NCBI GenBank assembly: GCA_036925085.1
Contig: JAUPFP010000017.1
Location: 408,001 to 472,000, forward strand
Source of the DNA: Brachycybe producta
Taxonomy: Eukaryota; Arthropoda; Diplopoda; Playtdesmida; Andrognathidae
Reading direction: 5' to 3'
Length of the DNA: 64,000 nt
Position numbers and translations under genes: made by a program. Below the pieces are notes generated by a model. It ran no database searches and was not told the origin of the DNA. It was given only the letters and a program-made list of their open reading frames with translations. The stretch's first letter is position 1, and each line of letters starts with the position of its first letter. This document shows, one piece after another, positions 47,691-59,199 of this stretch.

Positions 47691-48974
47691 CATCCTTTTT
47701 CTTTCTTTCTGTTCATCCCTTTAAAATGTGTGTTCATCCATAATAAAGTGTTCATCTAATTCCATATGCATTGTGTCGGGTTTTAGAGTTACCCCAATGT
47801 TCATCCCGATTTATATCGATATTTCGATGTCGATATATGATATTGAACCATCGATAGTGACCTCTTCGATATCACTATCGATGTCAAAATCGATATTTAG
47901 CTTGCGAGGTCCCATCCTCATTGCCTATATATGAAGACGCGCACTACGAGTAAAACTCGGGAAGGGAATGACGTAACGAGCTGAAAATAGTTGCATTAAC
48001 TCGGAAATTCCGGAAAGAATAACCTGTGCAAACTTCATAATGCCAGCCCGCACCTTTCAAAAGCCTATGATGTGCAAAGAAATATCGACTTTGTTTTATA
48101 TATAAGATGTTTCAACAAAACACATGGAACAATTCGGAAGCAACAAACGACTTTTTTGCTCCAACATTGGTTCAAAGTTGAATCGTGTGTCATCGCCTTT
48201 AGAAATCGGCAAGCAGCTTTTTTAGTTGTTTACTTTCAAACGTTGAGCACAATATATGCAACTACTTTATATGTTGTGTTGTTCATGATGAGGTAGAATT
48301 TACACACGCATACAACAAGATACACACGTTGGATTCTGATGTGCAAATCTTATTCATGGCACGCAAACACTATGTGGAAATGTTTGTGAGCGAGAGTGTG
48401 TGTGTGTTCATCAAGAGAGTTTGGTCCACCAAGTTTAATTAGAATTTCGTCGTTCCAGATTAATTGAACTCGAAGTTAAGAGAATGTGTTTGATGCTCAG
48501 AAAGATAGAGAGACCATGGAGACGAGAATCAAGCAGTTGTTTGTCCCTTGAGATCTATTTTCGGATGTTTCTTTGGTATATATCACAAAGAGAGAGAGAG
48601 AGAGAAAGAAAGAAAGAAAGAAAGAAAAAAAGAGAGCATGCGTTTATTTAGGACACATCTAGTCATCGAATACATTCTTGAATGTGTTTTCCTTCTTAAA
48701 AGAACGTGTTTTCTTAGTTAAAGAATTCAATGGAGTGAGTGAGCTAAGGCTGTTTACGCTTGCTGCTTGAGTAATAAACTAATAATTATCAGTGAAGCGG
48801 TTAAAATGTGCATAAATTTGCTGCATGTTTTTCTGTTTTTACTTTGTAGGCCTGTTGTGTCCAATGGTACATGATATTGACTAAAGGTTTTTGTTGATAA
48901 GATATTGTTTTTTTTTTTTAAGTTGGGGCATCACTTTAAAAGGTGACTAAATGTTTGAGTCTTAAAAATGTTTA
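47691..48974. other. Unannotated stretch with TATCGAT-rich block
   Basis: TTATATCGATATTTCGAT and CACTATCGATGTCAAAATCG at 47810-47900 are TATCGAT-rich and may be the subterminal part of a TIR element. GAGA and GAAA repeats lie near 48593-48630. No gene seen. Confidence 0.4.
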
Positions 48975-49278
48975 TGGGTGCATTTGAAAGCATATTTCAT
49001 AATTGTCCAGAAGGCGTTTGAAAACCACACAGCTAGTTTGTAAAACAACTTTAGTCGCGTGAAACAAGTAAAATGATTGCTAGAAATGATTAAAATTGAA
49101 AACGTGTTGTAATACTTGTATATACCATGGGCATAATGTATTTTGTAAGTGTTACAGTTGTTAGAAGGTGAGCAGTCTGTACAAAAAAAGGCCACTATTA
49201 AGCCAGGTTGTTTGTTCGCTCTTTTCGTGACTACTCGGCTTTAATGCAACAAACGTAGGCGTTTTCAAATGCACTTTA
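48975..49278. repeat. TIR element with GGGTGCATTTGAAA ends
   Basis: GGGTGCATTTGAAAGC at the left pairs with GCGTTTTCAAATGCACTTT at the right. The left-end word also starts blocks at 4540, 40648 and 60007. Boundaries to a few bases; TSD not seen. Confidence 0.5.
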
Positions 49279-49425
49279 AGGCCTTGTTTCCATTGAGGTG
49301 AACAAACGTAGTCCCCGTCTATAATAGTGAATAGGCTGGTGCCACGTGAGTTCCATTTTTCACCAGTTCTGATTTTCAAAAAGTTCAAATTTTCACCCCA
49401 GTGGAAACAATGCCATCGGCTTGTT
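49273..49425. repeat. Short inverted-repeat element
   Basis: GCCTTGTTTCCATTGAGGTGA at left pairs with TCACCCCAGTGGAAACAATGCC at right with few mismatches; CCACTGGGGTGAAAA-type words recur near 46720-46780. It is non-coding. Confidence 0.55.
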
Positions 49426-50599
49426 TTATTTGAGTGCAATTTTTTTTTTAAAAAAAAAGTTATAGGTTTTTATGACATTTTTTTTTTAAATTGACTCAGT
49501 CAAAATTCATTTTTCTCCGTTTATTTTCACCTATTGAGTACCACGTTGGCAGGAGCCTAATCAATACAAATTGGCTGCATATTATATCAAGAAAATCTTG
49601 CGATAATGTCATGCAAATAATCTTGAATGAAGCGTTTGCTGTTAATCAGTGTGCAAAGACCATTGCTTGCTGTGCAATTAAATTATTATATTTGAAATCT
49701 GCCAATTGCGATACATTGCAGGATTTATTCCTAGTCAGTGTGATCGTTTGTTTAAGTCTTTGGTGTTGATGAAACGGGATACAAGTGCACTGAAAATTGC
49801 AAGTTGCATGAAATGTGCTCTCGGAAGGTTTTTTTTTTTTATTACAAAGAATCATCGATAAATAACATTGTAAGCTTAGTGTTATTTACTTTGGAAACAC
49901 CAATGACTCTGAAATTGTGAGATTTGAAGATGTTTCAACATTAATGTTAAAGGTGGCCATCTGGACTTTTTTTTTACAAACACGTTTTATATACGTGTGT
50001 ATGTACAGTACAGAATGTTATCCTTTTACAAATTTGTTAGCTGTTTCTAACATTTCAAATGTTAAACACGATAAACATCCTTTGAGAATAAAATTTAGTT
50101 AACATGGTATGGTTGTCTGCATCATTTTTTTTTTGTATATCGGCAGGGCCGGATTAAGACTTGGGCAGAGTGGGCAAATGCCAGGGGCATATTCTATAAT
50201 AGAAATTGCATCATAAGTTTGTAAGCCATAACCATTTATCGAGGACAGGGCCGACGAGAGAGAGAGAGGGGAAGCCAGGACAAATTCCCGGGGCCCGTGC
50301 AGCCTGCATTTTTTTTTACAAATCACTATCCAATTTTCTTATTTGTGAATTATTATGTTTTGTACTCATATCTCACTAAAGATTAAAACCATAAAACTTC
50401 CTACATTTACTGATTTTTAAAATGATGTAAACGTCACATTTCTTTGTGATAACCTGTGAATGTAATATAAACTGCCATCTTTGTGTTTTCGTGCAACTAT
50501 TTGTTTTGTCGGTCTATGCTCGTCGTAATTAACATAATTGCTCATCTTCATACAAGCATAAAATTTCATTGTTTTTTTGTTTTTTTTGCAAAACAATAC
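49426..50599. other. Unannotated stretch with truncated TE ends
   Basis: CAGGGCCGGATTAAG at 50145 and CAGGGCCGACGAGAG at 50246 look like the starts of hAT-type or similar elements. Neither has a visible partner end. Otherwise T-rich. No gene seen. Confidence 0.4.
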
Positions 50600-51510
50600 T
50601 TTTAAGTTAGCAGTAAGCTTTCAATAGTATTTTTTTAAAGAAAAACAAGCATTGAATTGCGTTATAACCAAGAGATAGACGATTTGACAATAAATTTTTA
50701 GGAGAAACTTGATAGGAAACTTTTGTATTTTTGCTTTGTAACTCATAAACTTTTGTAACATGGCTGGCCCTTGACCAGCCAGGTCTGATCTTTGACTGTC
50801 TCTCAGTTGGGTGGCTGGTCCCGGACCAGCCGGTTGAGTTCAGGTGGTGCAACGCTCCACACTCTCCGAGCTCGGGCTTTTTGACCTGCCGGGTAATCCA
50901 GGTCTACTTGTTGACCTGGATGCGCGGCCCTTGGTCGCGCCTCCACTTCTGATTGGAGTTGCACTCCCTAGCATTGTCAATCCTTTTTGGGGTTCCGTGT
51001 AGACGGGACTTCTAGTTCCCATAATTTAAAGAAACAGTGACGACTCTACACCTCCCAGAGGTGTCTTCGTGAACAAGAAAAAGACTCTTCTTTTTGCGAA
51101 TTAACTGGTTTATTTTATGCGATTATACAATACATTATAAGCGATATAAAACGACATAAGTTTCACTCGGAAAATACTCTTAAGTCCAGAGGCTACTGGA
51201 ACTTGGGATATTTTCATACTCTGTTCTCTAGTGAGGAGGAAAACATTCTGTTCCTGCAATTTCTCTGCCTACTGTCCTCTTGAGGGTACCTTGCGTGCTT
51301 GTTTTTTTTACTTTGGCCCTTGGGACGGGCCACCTGTCTCCAAGGGTTGCCCATTTGTCGGTCTGACCATTGGCGATCTCTGGTCTTTAATTGTTTCCAC
51401 GTGTGCCGGCAAAGTACTCTTTTGCCTTTATGGGCAACAGGGTGGGGGCCAAACTCAAGGAGGCATGGTAAGTGATATCCCTCACGCATGTGTATGCCGA
51501 TACATGTGTA
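50600..51510 (-). mobile_element. Possible LTR retrotransposon fragment
   Basis: On the minus strand there is TATAATG near 51140, AATAAA near 51110, a U5-like segment ending near 51040, and then a 60-codon frame (50840-51022) starting MGTRSPVYTEPQ and rich in Ser, Arg, Gly and Pro. That order resembles LTR R-U5 followed by the start of a gag-like frame. The GC-rich block is unlike its neighbours. No second LTR, protease, polymerase or integrase motif is visible, and a stop ends the frame. Confidence 0.35.
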
Positions 51511-52641
51511 AGGGGTGTCATACTATGTTGACAACAAATTGTTGTAAAATGTACTGCAACATCACTTGCAACACTTGTACAATACAACTATTTGTACTAA
51601 ATGCACGAATTAATATAGAGCACCTTATGAATTTATGCAATACAGTAGGAGTAGGAAAACTTTTCTAAGTTTGGTTTAATATAATTTCAGTCACTTCTGC
51701 AGTAAAAAACCAGAGTTTGTATTACATGCATATGTGCTAAGTAAGCGGAAGTGAGATTAACATAGAAAAGTGTATGTTGGTAAAGTGCAGCGTTTGTGCA
51801 CCTACTGCATGAAGCAAAAATAGATCGCATGTTGTAATTTTTGTATGATTATATCAGAATCAATATGGTTATAATTTCGTTTTCATAAGAACATCTACTG
51901 TATATTAAATTATTAAATTCATAATTGAAAATGTCTGAAATAGAATTTTAGTTAGATGAATTCGCTTTTTCACCTTTGTTTGCCAACCCCCACTCCCCAC
52001 TTAAGTTTAAAATAAAATTGAGGCTTAACAATTACCATGAATTGCAACCAATTATTGTTTTTTTTTTAATAAGTTTGGGGGGGGGGGGAAGTTTGAGAGA
52101 AAAGACCAATTTTGAGAAAAAACAACTGATTTCGGGATTTTCGGGAAAAGCAACCGTGTCTTAATAGATGATAAACGTCCTGCTATTGTCAAAATCTCAT
52201 TTGGACCAGCCAAAAAAATCGGAATCGAAAATCGAAAAAATCGGAAAATCATAATATACACAAAATGGTGTTTGTTATGTTCGTGCTGCAGCTGTTCAGT
52301 AATGCTACTAGTAACCAGTCCTGTAACTTAGCTTTTCATACGCCCTGTGAAAGGTTTTGTTTTGGGGCCCCCTTATATAACGCAATGAGCTACCTGGGCC
52401 CACTCGACGCCACTCGGTTAACTGAATTGCACAACAGAGCACGGCGGCGAAATTTAAAATTTGGACACACACTTGTGCAAAACCACAGTGTATAACCACA
52501 AAACGTACGACATATGATTAATCTTACTTTAAAGACATAGAAAAGAAAAAAAACTTTGTGACAGTTCAACTACTACATACTGGAACTTTATTGTCATCAC
52601 TTTTAAATTGTAGTATATAACATTCAGAGGTCCTATAGATC
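51511..52641. other. Unannotated stretch
   Basis: G run near 52078. The 145-codon + strand frame at 51231-51668 lies antisense to the possible retroelement and has no family signature. No gene seen. Confidence 0.4.
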
Positions 52642-52816
52642 ACAGGCAATTAGAAAACGGGATGAACAGAAGTTGGCTCCGCCCTTTTTATGACGAACGC
52701 AACTTCTAATTGATTGGTTATCAACGTCGAACCACACAACAAACCAATTAGAAGTTGCCGGTCGTCATAAAAAGGGCGGAGCCAACTTATGTTCATCCCG
52801 TTTTCTAATTGCCTGT
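52642..52816. mobile_element. Mutator-like foldback with 9-bp TSD and promoter-like palindrome, variant 3
   Basis: CTATAGATC flanks both ends (52633-52641 and 52817-52825). The left arm begins ACAGGCAATTAGAAAACGGG and continues through ATGAACAGAAGTTGGCTCCG and CCCTTTTTATGACG; the right arm is its near-perfect complement, so almost the whole 175 bp folds back. Long TIRs with 9-bp TSDs are the Mutator-like signature. It is non-coding. Confidence 0.8.
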
Positions 52817-52825
52817 CTATAGATC

Positions 52826-54012
52826 TACTTTGTATTGAGAATCTTGAGGACTTGGCACAAGTGTGTCTAGAAAAGATACCTCATTATTATGATAAAGCTT
52901 TTGTTTTGTGGCCCTTCTCTCTCATCAGCATCATCATCTCCTACTTTTGAAAAGACATTCTCATGTTTCTAGAAGAGAGAAAAAAACAAAACAATTTTCT
53001 CGAGTGGACTCATATTCTTATGATTCTTTATTTGCATCTTAAAATTAATTGGCCTGCAATATTTACAGATTTTTTGTCAAGTAAAAAAAAAGAAGAAGAA
53101 ATTATGTGCAATGAATTTTGAAGGGCTGTAATTTTTTTTATATTGTACCCAATGTACTTAATGTCAAATAGTTTTCTCATAAGGATTGTTGAAAAGATTT
53201 TTTTTTTCGTTTTCTCTTTCTCTTTTTGCCGAGACCTTTCTGAAGTTTTTTTTTTTTTCCTACTTGAATTTATTTCGAATCTCTTTATTTTTAAATTGCA
53301 GTTTGATGAGAGAAGTCATTCAAAGCCAATTAAGAATAATGTGATTTTTCTCTTTCTCTTTTTTTTTCTTCTTCTGTTTCCTTCATCTATAATTTTATAC
53401 ATTCAAATAATGAATAATGCCTATAAAATCATTCTTAGATCAATGATCAGTTCTTTCCACAATACACACACATATATATTTGTTTGAAAGTGGCTGTAAA
53501 TGCAGCACTTTAATATTTTTTTTAGTAGCACTTTATATTTTGGTTGAACTTATAGTTCAACAGACGAAGAAATTATAATTTATTAGTTTCGATATATAAA
53601 AAAAATAAGAAATGGCAAAAAGCAAAAAAAAAGGGAGGGGGGATTTTGTTGAGGCTTACACGTCTTTATTATCGATCCGCTAAAAAGACAAAAAAAAGGA
53701 CGAGAAACGAGAGAGAGAGAGAGAGAGAAAGATTCAAGAGCCGTGGAAAGAGAAGTTTGAGTTTATGTGATTATTGTTCTGAAATGATGGATGATTTTCA
53801 AGTCTGTCTCATTCCTCTGGTTTCGGAGCAAGATTTTAAGACGAATGGAATAGATCTTATATAGGTTTATTTATTACAATACATTGAAAAATCAAATGTT
53901 ATATATATATATATAGAAAGACATGTGACTAATGACAATGACCACATTGTTTGGTTTATATAAACACCAACTGTATAAATATATTTTTTATTGAGGTGTG
54001 GTCATTCAAGGT
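52826..54012. other. Simple-sequence-rich stretch
   Basis: T runs and CTTT tracts near 53200-53370, GA repeat near 53711, TA run near 53902. Frames are F/L- or R/E-rich translations of these. No gene seen. Confidence 0.5.
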
Positions 54013-54020
54013 GTGTACAG

Positions 54021-54340
54021 CAAGCATGTCAAACTCAAAGGCTAACACGGGCCAAATAAACAAGGTCTTAAGTTTGTGGGCCGCAAAAAAAAAAAAAAAC
54101 TTCAATTTTTTTTATAGAAATGTAAGGTTTATTTCGAAAAGTGCAGTATAAAAAAGAACAAAGACAATGGTAAATTTAATGTTTTCTTCCTGTGACACTT
54201 GGTATCTCTTCTCCGCTACAATCTTTCCTACTTCGGGGGGGGGGGGAAATCTTGTTTGCAGTTGAATGTTAGTAATAATAGATCTGGCAGGGACTGGACC
54301 GCAAAGATATTCGTTGTGGGCCGCGAGTTTGACATGCTTG
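54021..54340. mobile_element. hAT-type MITE, family 3, with 8-bp TSD
   Basis: GTGTACAG lies on both sides (54013-54020 and 54341-54348). The ends CAAGCATGTCAAACTC and GAGTTTGACATGCTTG are perfect 16-bp inverted repeats, followed by CGGGCC and GGGCCGC words. It is 320 bp, non-coding, in opposite orientation to the copy at 30784. Confidence 0.9.
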
Positions 54341-54348
54341 GTGTACAG

Positions 54349-54924
54349 GGTGAATTGTAAATGAAGAAGGGGAGGCTAAATTGGTCAACATGAAAAGGAT
54401 GCTAAACTTGCATGTCATGGGATTCATGATGGAATCTTTTGAAGTATTTCAAATAAAGACGGGTTTCACTTGGGTTCAGTGGGGTTTGTGTGAAAAGCTC
54501 AAGACCAACACCAGGTAATGTTGTATGTGTTGCAATCAAAAACCTTAATGTAATTTTTGTAAGGTTGGATGTACAAATGGAATGCCAGATTTCATTATGG
54601 GTTGGAGTTGTGTATTGTAACATGTAAGCATGTGAAATGGTTGGATAATTGATTTTTTTTTTCTTTATAAGGGGGGCATCTTTGTGGAATTGTCACTCTT
54701 ATCAGTGACATACCATTAGGTTTCAATTACGTTTTCATGAAATGTAGGAAAATGTGTCTAGCATATCACTCTGAAATGAAACATTCTGCATTTTTAGTGA
54801 CTTGCCACTTACTTACTTTTGCTCTTCAGTCTTTCGGTTGAAGTTTTACTGTTAGGTGTTGAAATAGTTACACACCTAAGGACCAACTGGTAACATGATT
54901 TTGAGACTTGTGAAAATAAACCAA
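54349..54924. other. Unannotated stretch
   Basis: No gene or clear repeat recognised. Confidence 0.4.
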
Positions 54925-55425
54925 ACAGGGTTGATTTGACAAGAGGGTTTACCTCTCAACCTGGTAAACCATAAAATGTCAGGGAACAAAAGAAATTTAG
55001 CAAAAAAAAAAATATGTAAACCTCAAAAAGTCAGGTCGAAATCCAAAAGTCTAAAAAATGTAAATACTCTAAAAAGCAGTAAAGGAGCTCACAAGAGCTC
55101 ATTGGGGCCCTGTCGCCGAGAAGTCTAAAGTGTAAAAGAGTCAATAATTTTAAAAATTTGAAAAAAAATAAAGTGACAACTAAAAATGTCATTCAATTAG
55201 AAAATGTTAAAAAAAAAGAGTCAAGGACTAGGTCTACTAACTAGTAGCTACTAGCAAGGTCAAATATACAGTACAAGCATATTGCAGTGATACACATTAT
55301 TACTGCATTGAACAGAAGTTGTTTTTGAAAAAAAACCTGGAAAATATCCAAATTTGGTATGGAAAAAAAAACCTAGGAAAAGTCAAGAAATTTCAGAAAC
55401 GAAAGTCTGTTTCAATCCTGTTGAA
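54925..55425. mobile_element. Repeat with ACAGGGTTG start, second copy
   Basis: AACAGGGTTGATTTGAC at the left and TTTCAATCCTGTTG at the right look like short inverted ends. AACCTGGTAAACC, TGTCAGGGAAC and AAATTTAGCA follow in the same order as at 17011. Confidence 0.4.
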
Positions 55426-57630
55426 AAAAAATTTACAATTTCATGTTTACTTGAATAACTGCATGTTACATTAAAATCTGCATGTTTATGGCATGTCTGT
55501 TTAGTTTGTTTGCAAATCTGCAAAAAAAATGGGGGAAAAAAAAGCAGAATTTCTACGAATTATTTGAAGCTGGGTTGTGATTGTGGCATATCTGGAGAAA
55601 AAAAATGAAGTTAGCATTGATGGTCACTTCATTGATTTGTCACTGATAAAGTGTCAAATGGACACCATCATGTCACTTTGCTATGTTACCCGGCTGCATG
55701 TGAAGGTTTATAATAAATTGCATTACAATTTATTTTACTGCAGCATAGTCATGAGGTTTTTTTTTTTTGGTATGTCTGTGACAGACTCTTTGACATCTGA
55801 TTTTATTTCTTTGACCTTTTTTTTTTGGAAGTTCACGACCAATTTTGTACCTAATGCCATATTTATAGGTTAGTTTGTGCCATTTTGTCCTTTTTGGATT
55901 TATATGCAATGTGTCAATCCGTATTTTAAATCAAAACATTGTAGTGGCGACAATGTTATCAACTTATCACGTTTTTTTAATCAACTTTTTGTAAAACTTC
56001 CATAGTCTTGCAACTAGCATCAATCAGACTCTGTAGTTTTGAGTTGCACATGTTAACATGTTGCCATCTGATTACATGCACATTATATTAGGTGTTGCAA
56101 ATGAACCACGGGGCACCAGTCAATAGACTTTAGGCCACTCATGCCCAAGGGCATACAGCAGTATGTTGGACTAAGCAAAAGGTTACTAAGAACTAAGGAG
56201 TTCATGGCAGGCACTCCAGTACTAGGTCCAGTGCTGATACTGTTGTTGCTCATGGCTGTGTTGTCACTACCGTCACCATTTGCAGTGGATGTAAGGTAGA
56301 AAATACCTCATTTGGAAAGTTACACAGGGTGAGCACATGGTCATCTCCGAAGAGAACAGATGAACTGGCAACCCTTCACAAAGGTCACACGGAAACATCT
56401 ATCTGAGGCAGATAGATAAAATCGACGAAGGTAGCAATTGAATGGCCCATGACGGGTGTGTAGTAGAACAATTTTTTTGTTTTGTTGCAAAAATACATTA
56501 AAACTAGTCCACACGTTGGATAAATTTGTGAAACTTGTGAAGAAAGACACACATCGACACTTTTAATTTGATAGGTCTACGTATAATCTCAGTCAGTGTG
56601 TGCTAGTGTTGTGCAATTTGGATCTGCATGTCAAGCTTTTTGGATACTGTTTTATGTTTTTTCTTTTATCGGATTGGATGTTTCCATTAACAACTATATA
56701 GACAAATTTACAAAACTAGTCTTACAACTAGTTTCTTGTGTGATATGCAGTTTTATTACAAAGTCAAAGTCGGGGGAGTCTCATCTAATACAGTATTAAA
56801 TTGGATGTTTGACTGAATCTGAAGTTGCTAGGGAGATGAGAGCTTTAGACACCCTTTTTTTTTCTTTCTCTTGTCATTGCCTCATTGGTGCCACGTGGTT
56901 GTGATGATGATGATGATGATGATGCAGAGATTGCAGACTTGAATTCAATCTGTGTGCATATCTGTGTATACAGTCAGTACATGTACATTATGTATGTTTG
57001 ATTTAAAAGCTTTTTTTTAACACTTTGTATTCCTTAGTTGGCAATCAAAATGCGTGGAAAACAGCTGCATTTAAAATCTATTGAAAAGTAAAGAAATTTC
57101 AATAAAGTGGTTCTTTTATTCTTTTTTTTTAGAATGAAAGTGTTTCCTCTTATTCTCTTTATATGTTAAAAAAAATTTCTATTTGTTGAGTGTCGGGGGT
57201 TTTTTTTTTCTCTCTTCTTCTTCTTCCATTTCTCTTTCTCATAGGAGCCGTGCTGTTTTAAAAGATTATATATCTTTGAAGCTATATACTCAAGAAAAAT
57301 GTGCAATCGATTTTAAGTGAGAAGTTTACTTGGTCGTTTAAACCGCGCAAATCTCAGTAAAACGAATAAAAATCTTTTAGATTTTGTGTCTTCTTCTTCT
57401 TTTTTTATTCTAATACACACCTGTGTCTGGTTTTAACATTTGTGTATGTTTTTCTCATTACACGTTAAGGTGGACTTTTTTTTTTACAAACTTTTTAACT
57501 TTGAAAACTAACTTATTTTTTAACAATTTAGTCTATTCGGACTGCATTTTCAAACTAAATTTGTTGACTGAATTAGATAACAATTGCTTAATTCTTACAT
57601 ACTTTATGTAACACATGAAAATAGCAGGAA
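55426..57630. other. Unannotated stretch, with one dispersed motif
   Basis: A minus-strand copy of the GGCCTAAAG motif lies at 56110-56165 and a GAT repeat at 56902-56926. Frames are A+T-driven and none shows a domain. No gene seen. Confidence 0.4.
56110..56165 (-). repeat. Dispersed GGCCTAAAG motif, minus-strand copy
   Basis: On the minus strand it reads GCTGTATGCCCTTGGGCATG, then AGTGGCCTAAAGTCTATTG. The stem GCCC/GGGC and the flanking words agree with the copies at 5182 and 62285. Confidence 0.55.
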
Positions 57631-57631
57631 T

Positions 57632-58076
57632 TTAGCACTGAAATGAACTCGGGAGGGTCCAACAGACTTCCGAGGACCATAAAAACCCATAAATTAATAA
57701 AAGTAAAAATTTTCAAAAAATGGCAAAAAAAAAAATGAAAGTCTTCTAGATGCCCTGAAAAGCACTGAAATGAACTCAGTAGGACCCAATGGATTTCTAA
57801 GGACCAAAAAAAGACCATAAATTCAAAAAAATAAAAATTGTCAAAAAATGAAAATATTCCATTTTTGTCCATGAATATTTTCAAAAAATGGTAAAAAAAT
57901 GAAAGGTTTCTACGTGTCCTGAAAATCACTGAAATGAACTCGGGGAGGGCCCAACAGACTTCCGAGAACCATAAAAACCCCATAAAATCAAAAAAGTTAA
58001 AATTATCAAAAAATGAAAATATTCCATTTTTGTCAAAAAATGGCAAAAAATGAAAGTCTTCTAGATGCCCTGAAAA
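57632..58076. repeat. Three-unit tandem repeat, unit about 128-165 bp
   Basis: CACTGAAATGAACTC begins units near 57634, 57764 and 57927. Each continues with CCCAACAGACTTCCGAG or a variant, ACCATAAA, TCAAAAAATG and ATGAAAG-TTCTA-GCCCTGAAAA. The 183-codon minus-strand frame (57588-58139) stays open across all three units but consists of F-S-G-H-L-E-D-F-H repeats and is not a gene. Confidence 0.85.
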
Positions 58077-58081
58077 GCCTT

Positions 58082-58367
58082 CATAGGCGTAAATTGAGAT
58101 TGGAAAGTGGGGTGGCAAGAGTTTGGAGACCAAGAACAAAAAAGTAGTAGTATTGCATTGTATTTTTAGAAGGATCGAACTGGTAAGTGCATTAAAAATG
58201 GTTCATGCTGGCTACCCAGCATGTACACATAAATTAGTGGCAATTGTGTGAATTTGTATCCAGTTTTTATTACAAAAAATTTAGAAATAATTTTTAAAAA
58301 AAGGAAACTAATTTAGTTTTTTGGGGTGGCGGCTGCCACCCCACGCGCCCCCTAATTTACGCCTATG
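58082..58367. mobile_element. TIR element with CATAGGCGTAAATT ends
   Basis: CATAGGCGTAAATT at the left pairs perfectly with AATTTACGCCTATG at the right, followed in each arm by GTGGGGTGGC or its complement. It is 286 bp and non-coding, directly beside the tandem array. No clear TSD. Confidence 0.65.
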
Positions 58368-58369
58368 GC

Positions 58370-58869
58370 AAGATAGCACGTAAACACACATTGAGAAAAA
58401 ACATTAATTTTAATTTAAAGGTGCAAAGTGTTACGTTTTTTTATTTAGTAAATGAGAAGAAAAAAATATTTCCAAATGTGGACTGACTGCACAAAAGTTT
58501 CAGACCCGCGGGAAAAATGCCTTAGAATTTTATTATTATAAGCACCCACATTTATCTGTTTCTCTCTATCTCTCTTTCTCTCTCTCTCTCTGGAACGTTC
58601 TGACGTAGAACCCTCTGACGTTGTTTCAGTGGTAACGTACTTATACCTTTTATACCTTTACGCCATTAGATGGCGTTTGCAATGGCACTAAAGCTCTGAC
58701 ATTGTGTCAGTGGTAACTATTATAAATTTTTAACCTTTCAAAACTAGAAAGTGGTATCCTAGGACGGGCAACATCCTCTATTCGTGTAGGTTTCCCCCAT
58801 TTCAAAATCCCCTTCTTATGACGGGAATGCTTCTAGTTTGAATATATAATTAAGTTAATTTGTTTCATT
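58370..58869. other. Unannotated stretch
   Basis: CT repeat near 58560-58590; GCTCTGACATTGTGTCAGTGG resembles TCTGACGTTGTTTCAGTGG about 80 bp before it, so a short imperfect repeat is present. No gene seen. Confidence 0.4.
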
Positions 58870-59196
58870 TGTGCTAGAAGGCTCTTGCCCTAAACCTTCT
58901 TCAAGTAAACTTTGCAGGGCGTTATATTTGGGTAGGGGTGACCACTCTAACAAGGTTGGAGAGATTTTTGCACTGAACACATTCTTATTACTGGTCATTT
59001 GTTCCTAGGGCGATTCGACAATGAAACTCGCTTGCCTGGGATCTTGTGTAGGGAAAACGTATTTTATGGGAGTCATAATTTTGTTTTGTTTTGACAATGC
59101 ATTCTCTATGCTGCACTTGGACTCTTGTCCCTCTGCCATAGGCCTTTATGGCTGCTTGCAGAGTATTTTTTCAAATTCAAATTCAAATTCATTTTG
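58870..59196 (+). pseudogene. Non-LTR retrotransposon 3' fragment
   Basis: TGACCACTCT, GAGATTTTTGCAC, ACTGGTCATTTGTTCCTAGG and CCTCTGCCATAGGCCT occur in the same order as on the minus strand of 20533-21130. The last of these also matches 35625. The fragment ends in a TTCAAA repeat near 59170-59190. The coding part is frameshifted. Confidence 0.75.
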
Positions 59197-59199
59197 ATC

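Noticed and set aside
47568-47759. Repeated S-S-P-L-K-P-C protein
   Set aside because: Translation of the 20-bp minisatellite.
51231-51668. 145-codon cysteine-rich + strand frame
   Set aside because: It lies antisense to the possible LTR fragment, has no regular cysteine spacing, and lacks splice or promoter context.
57588-58139. 183-codon minus-strand open frame, the longest but one in the window
   Set aside because: It is the translation of three tandem repeat units and shows no domain, splice context or non-repetitive sequence.
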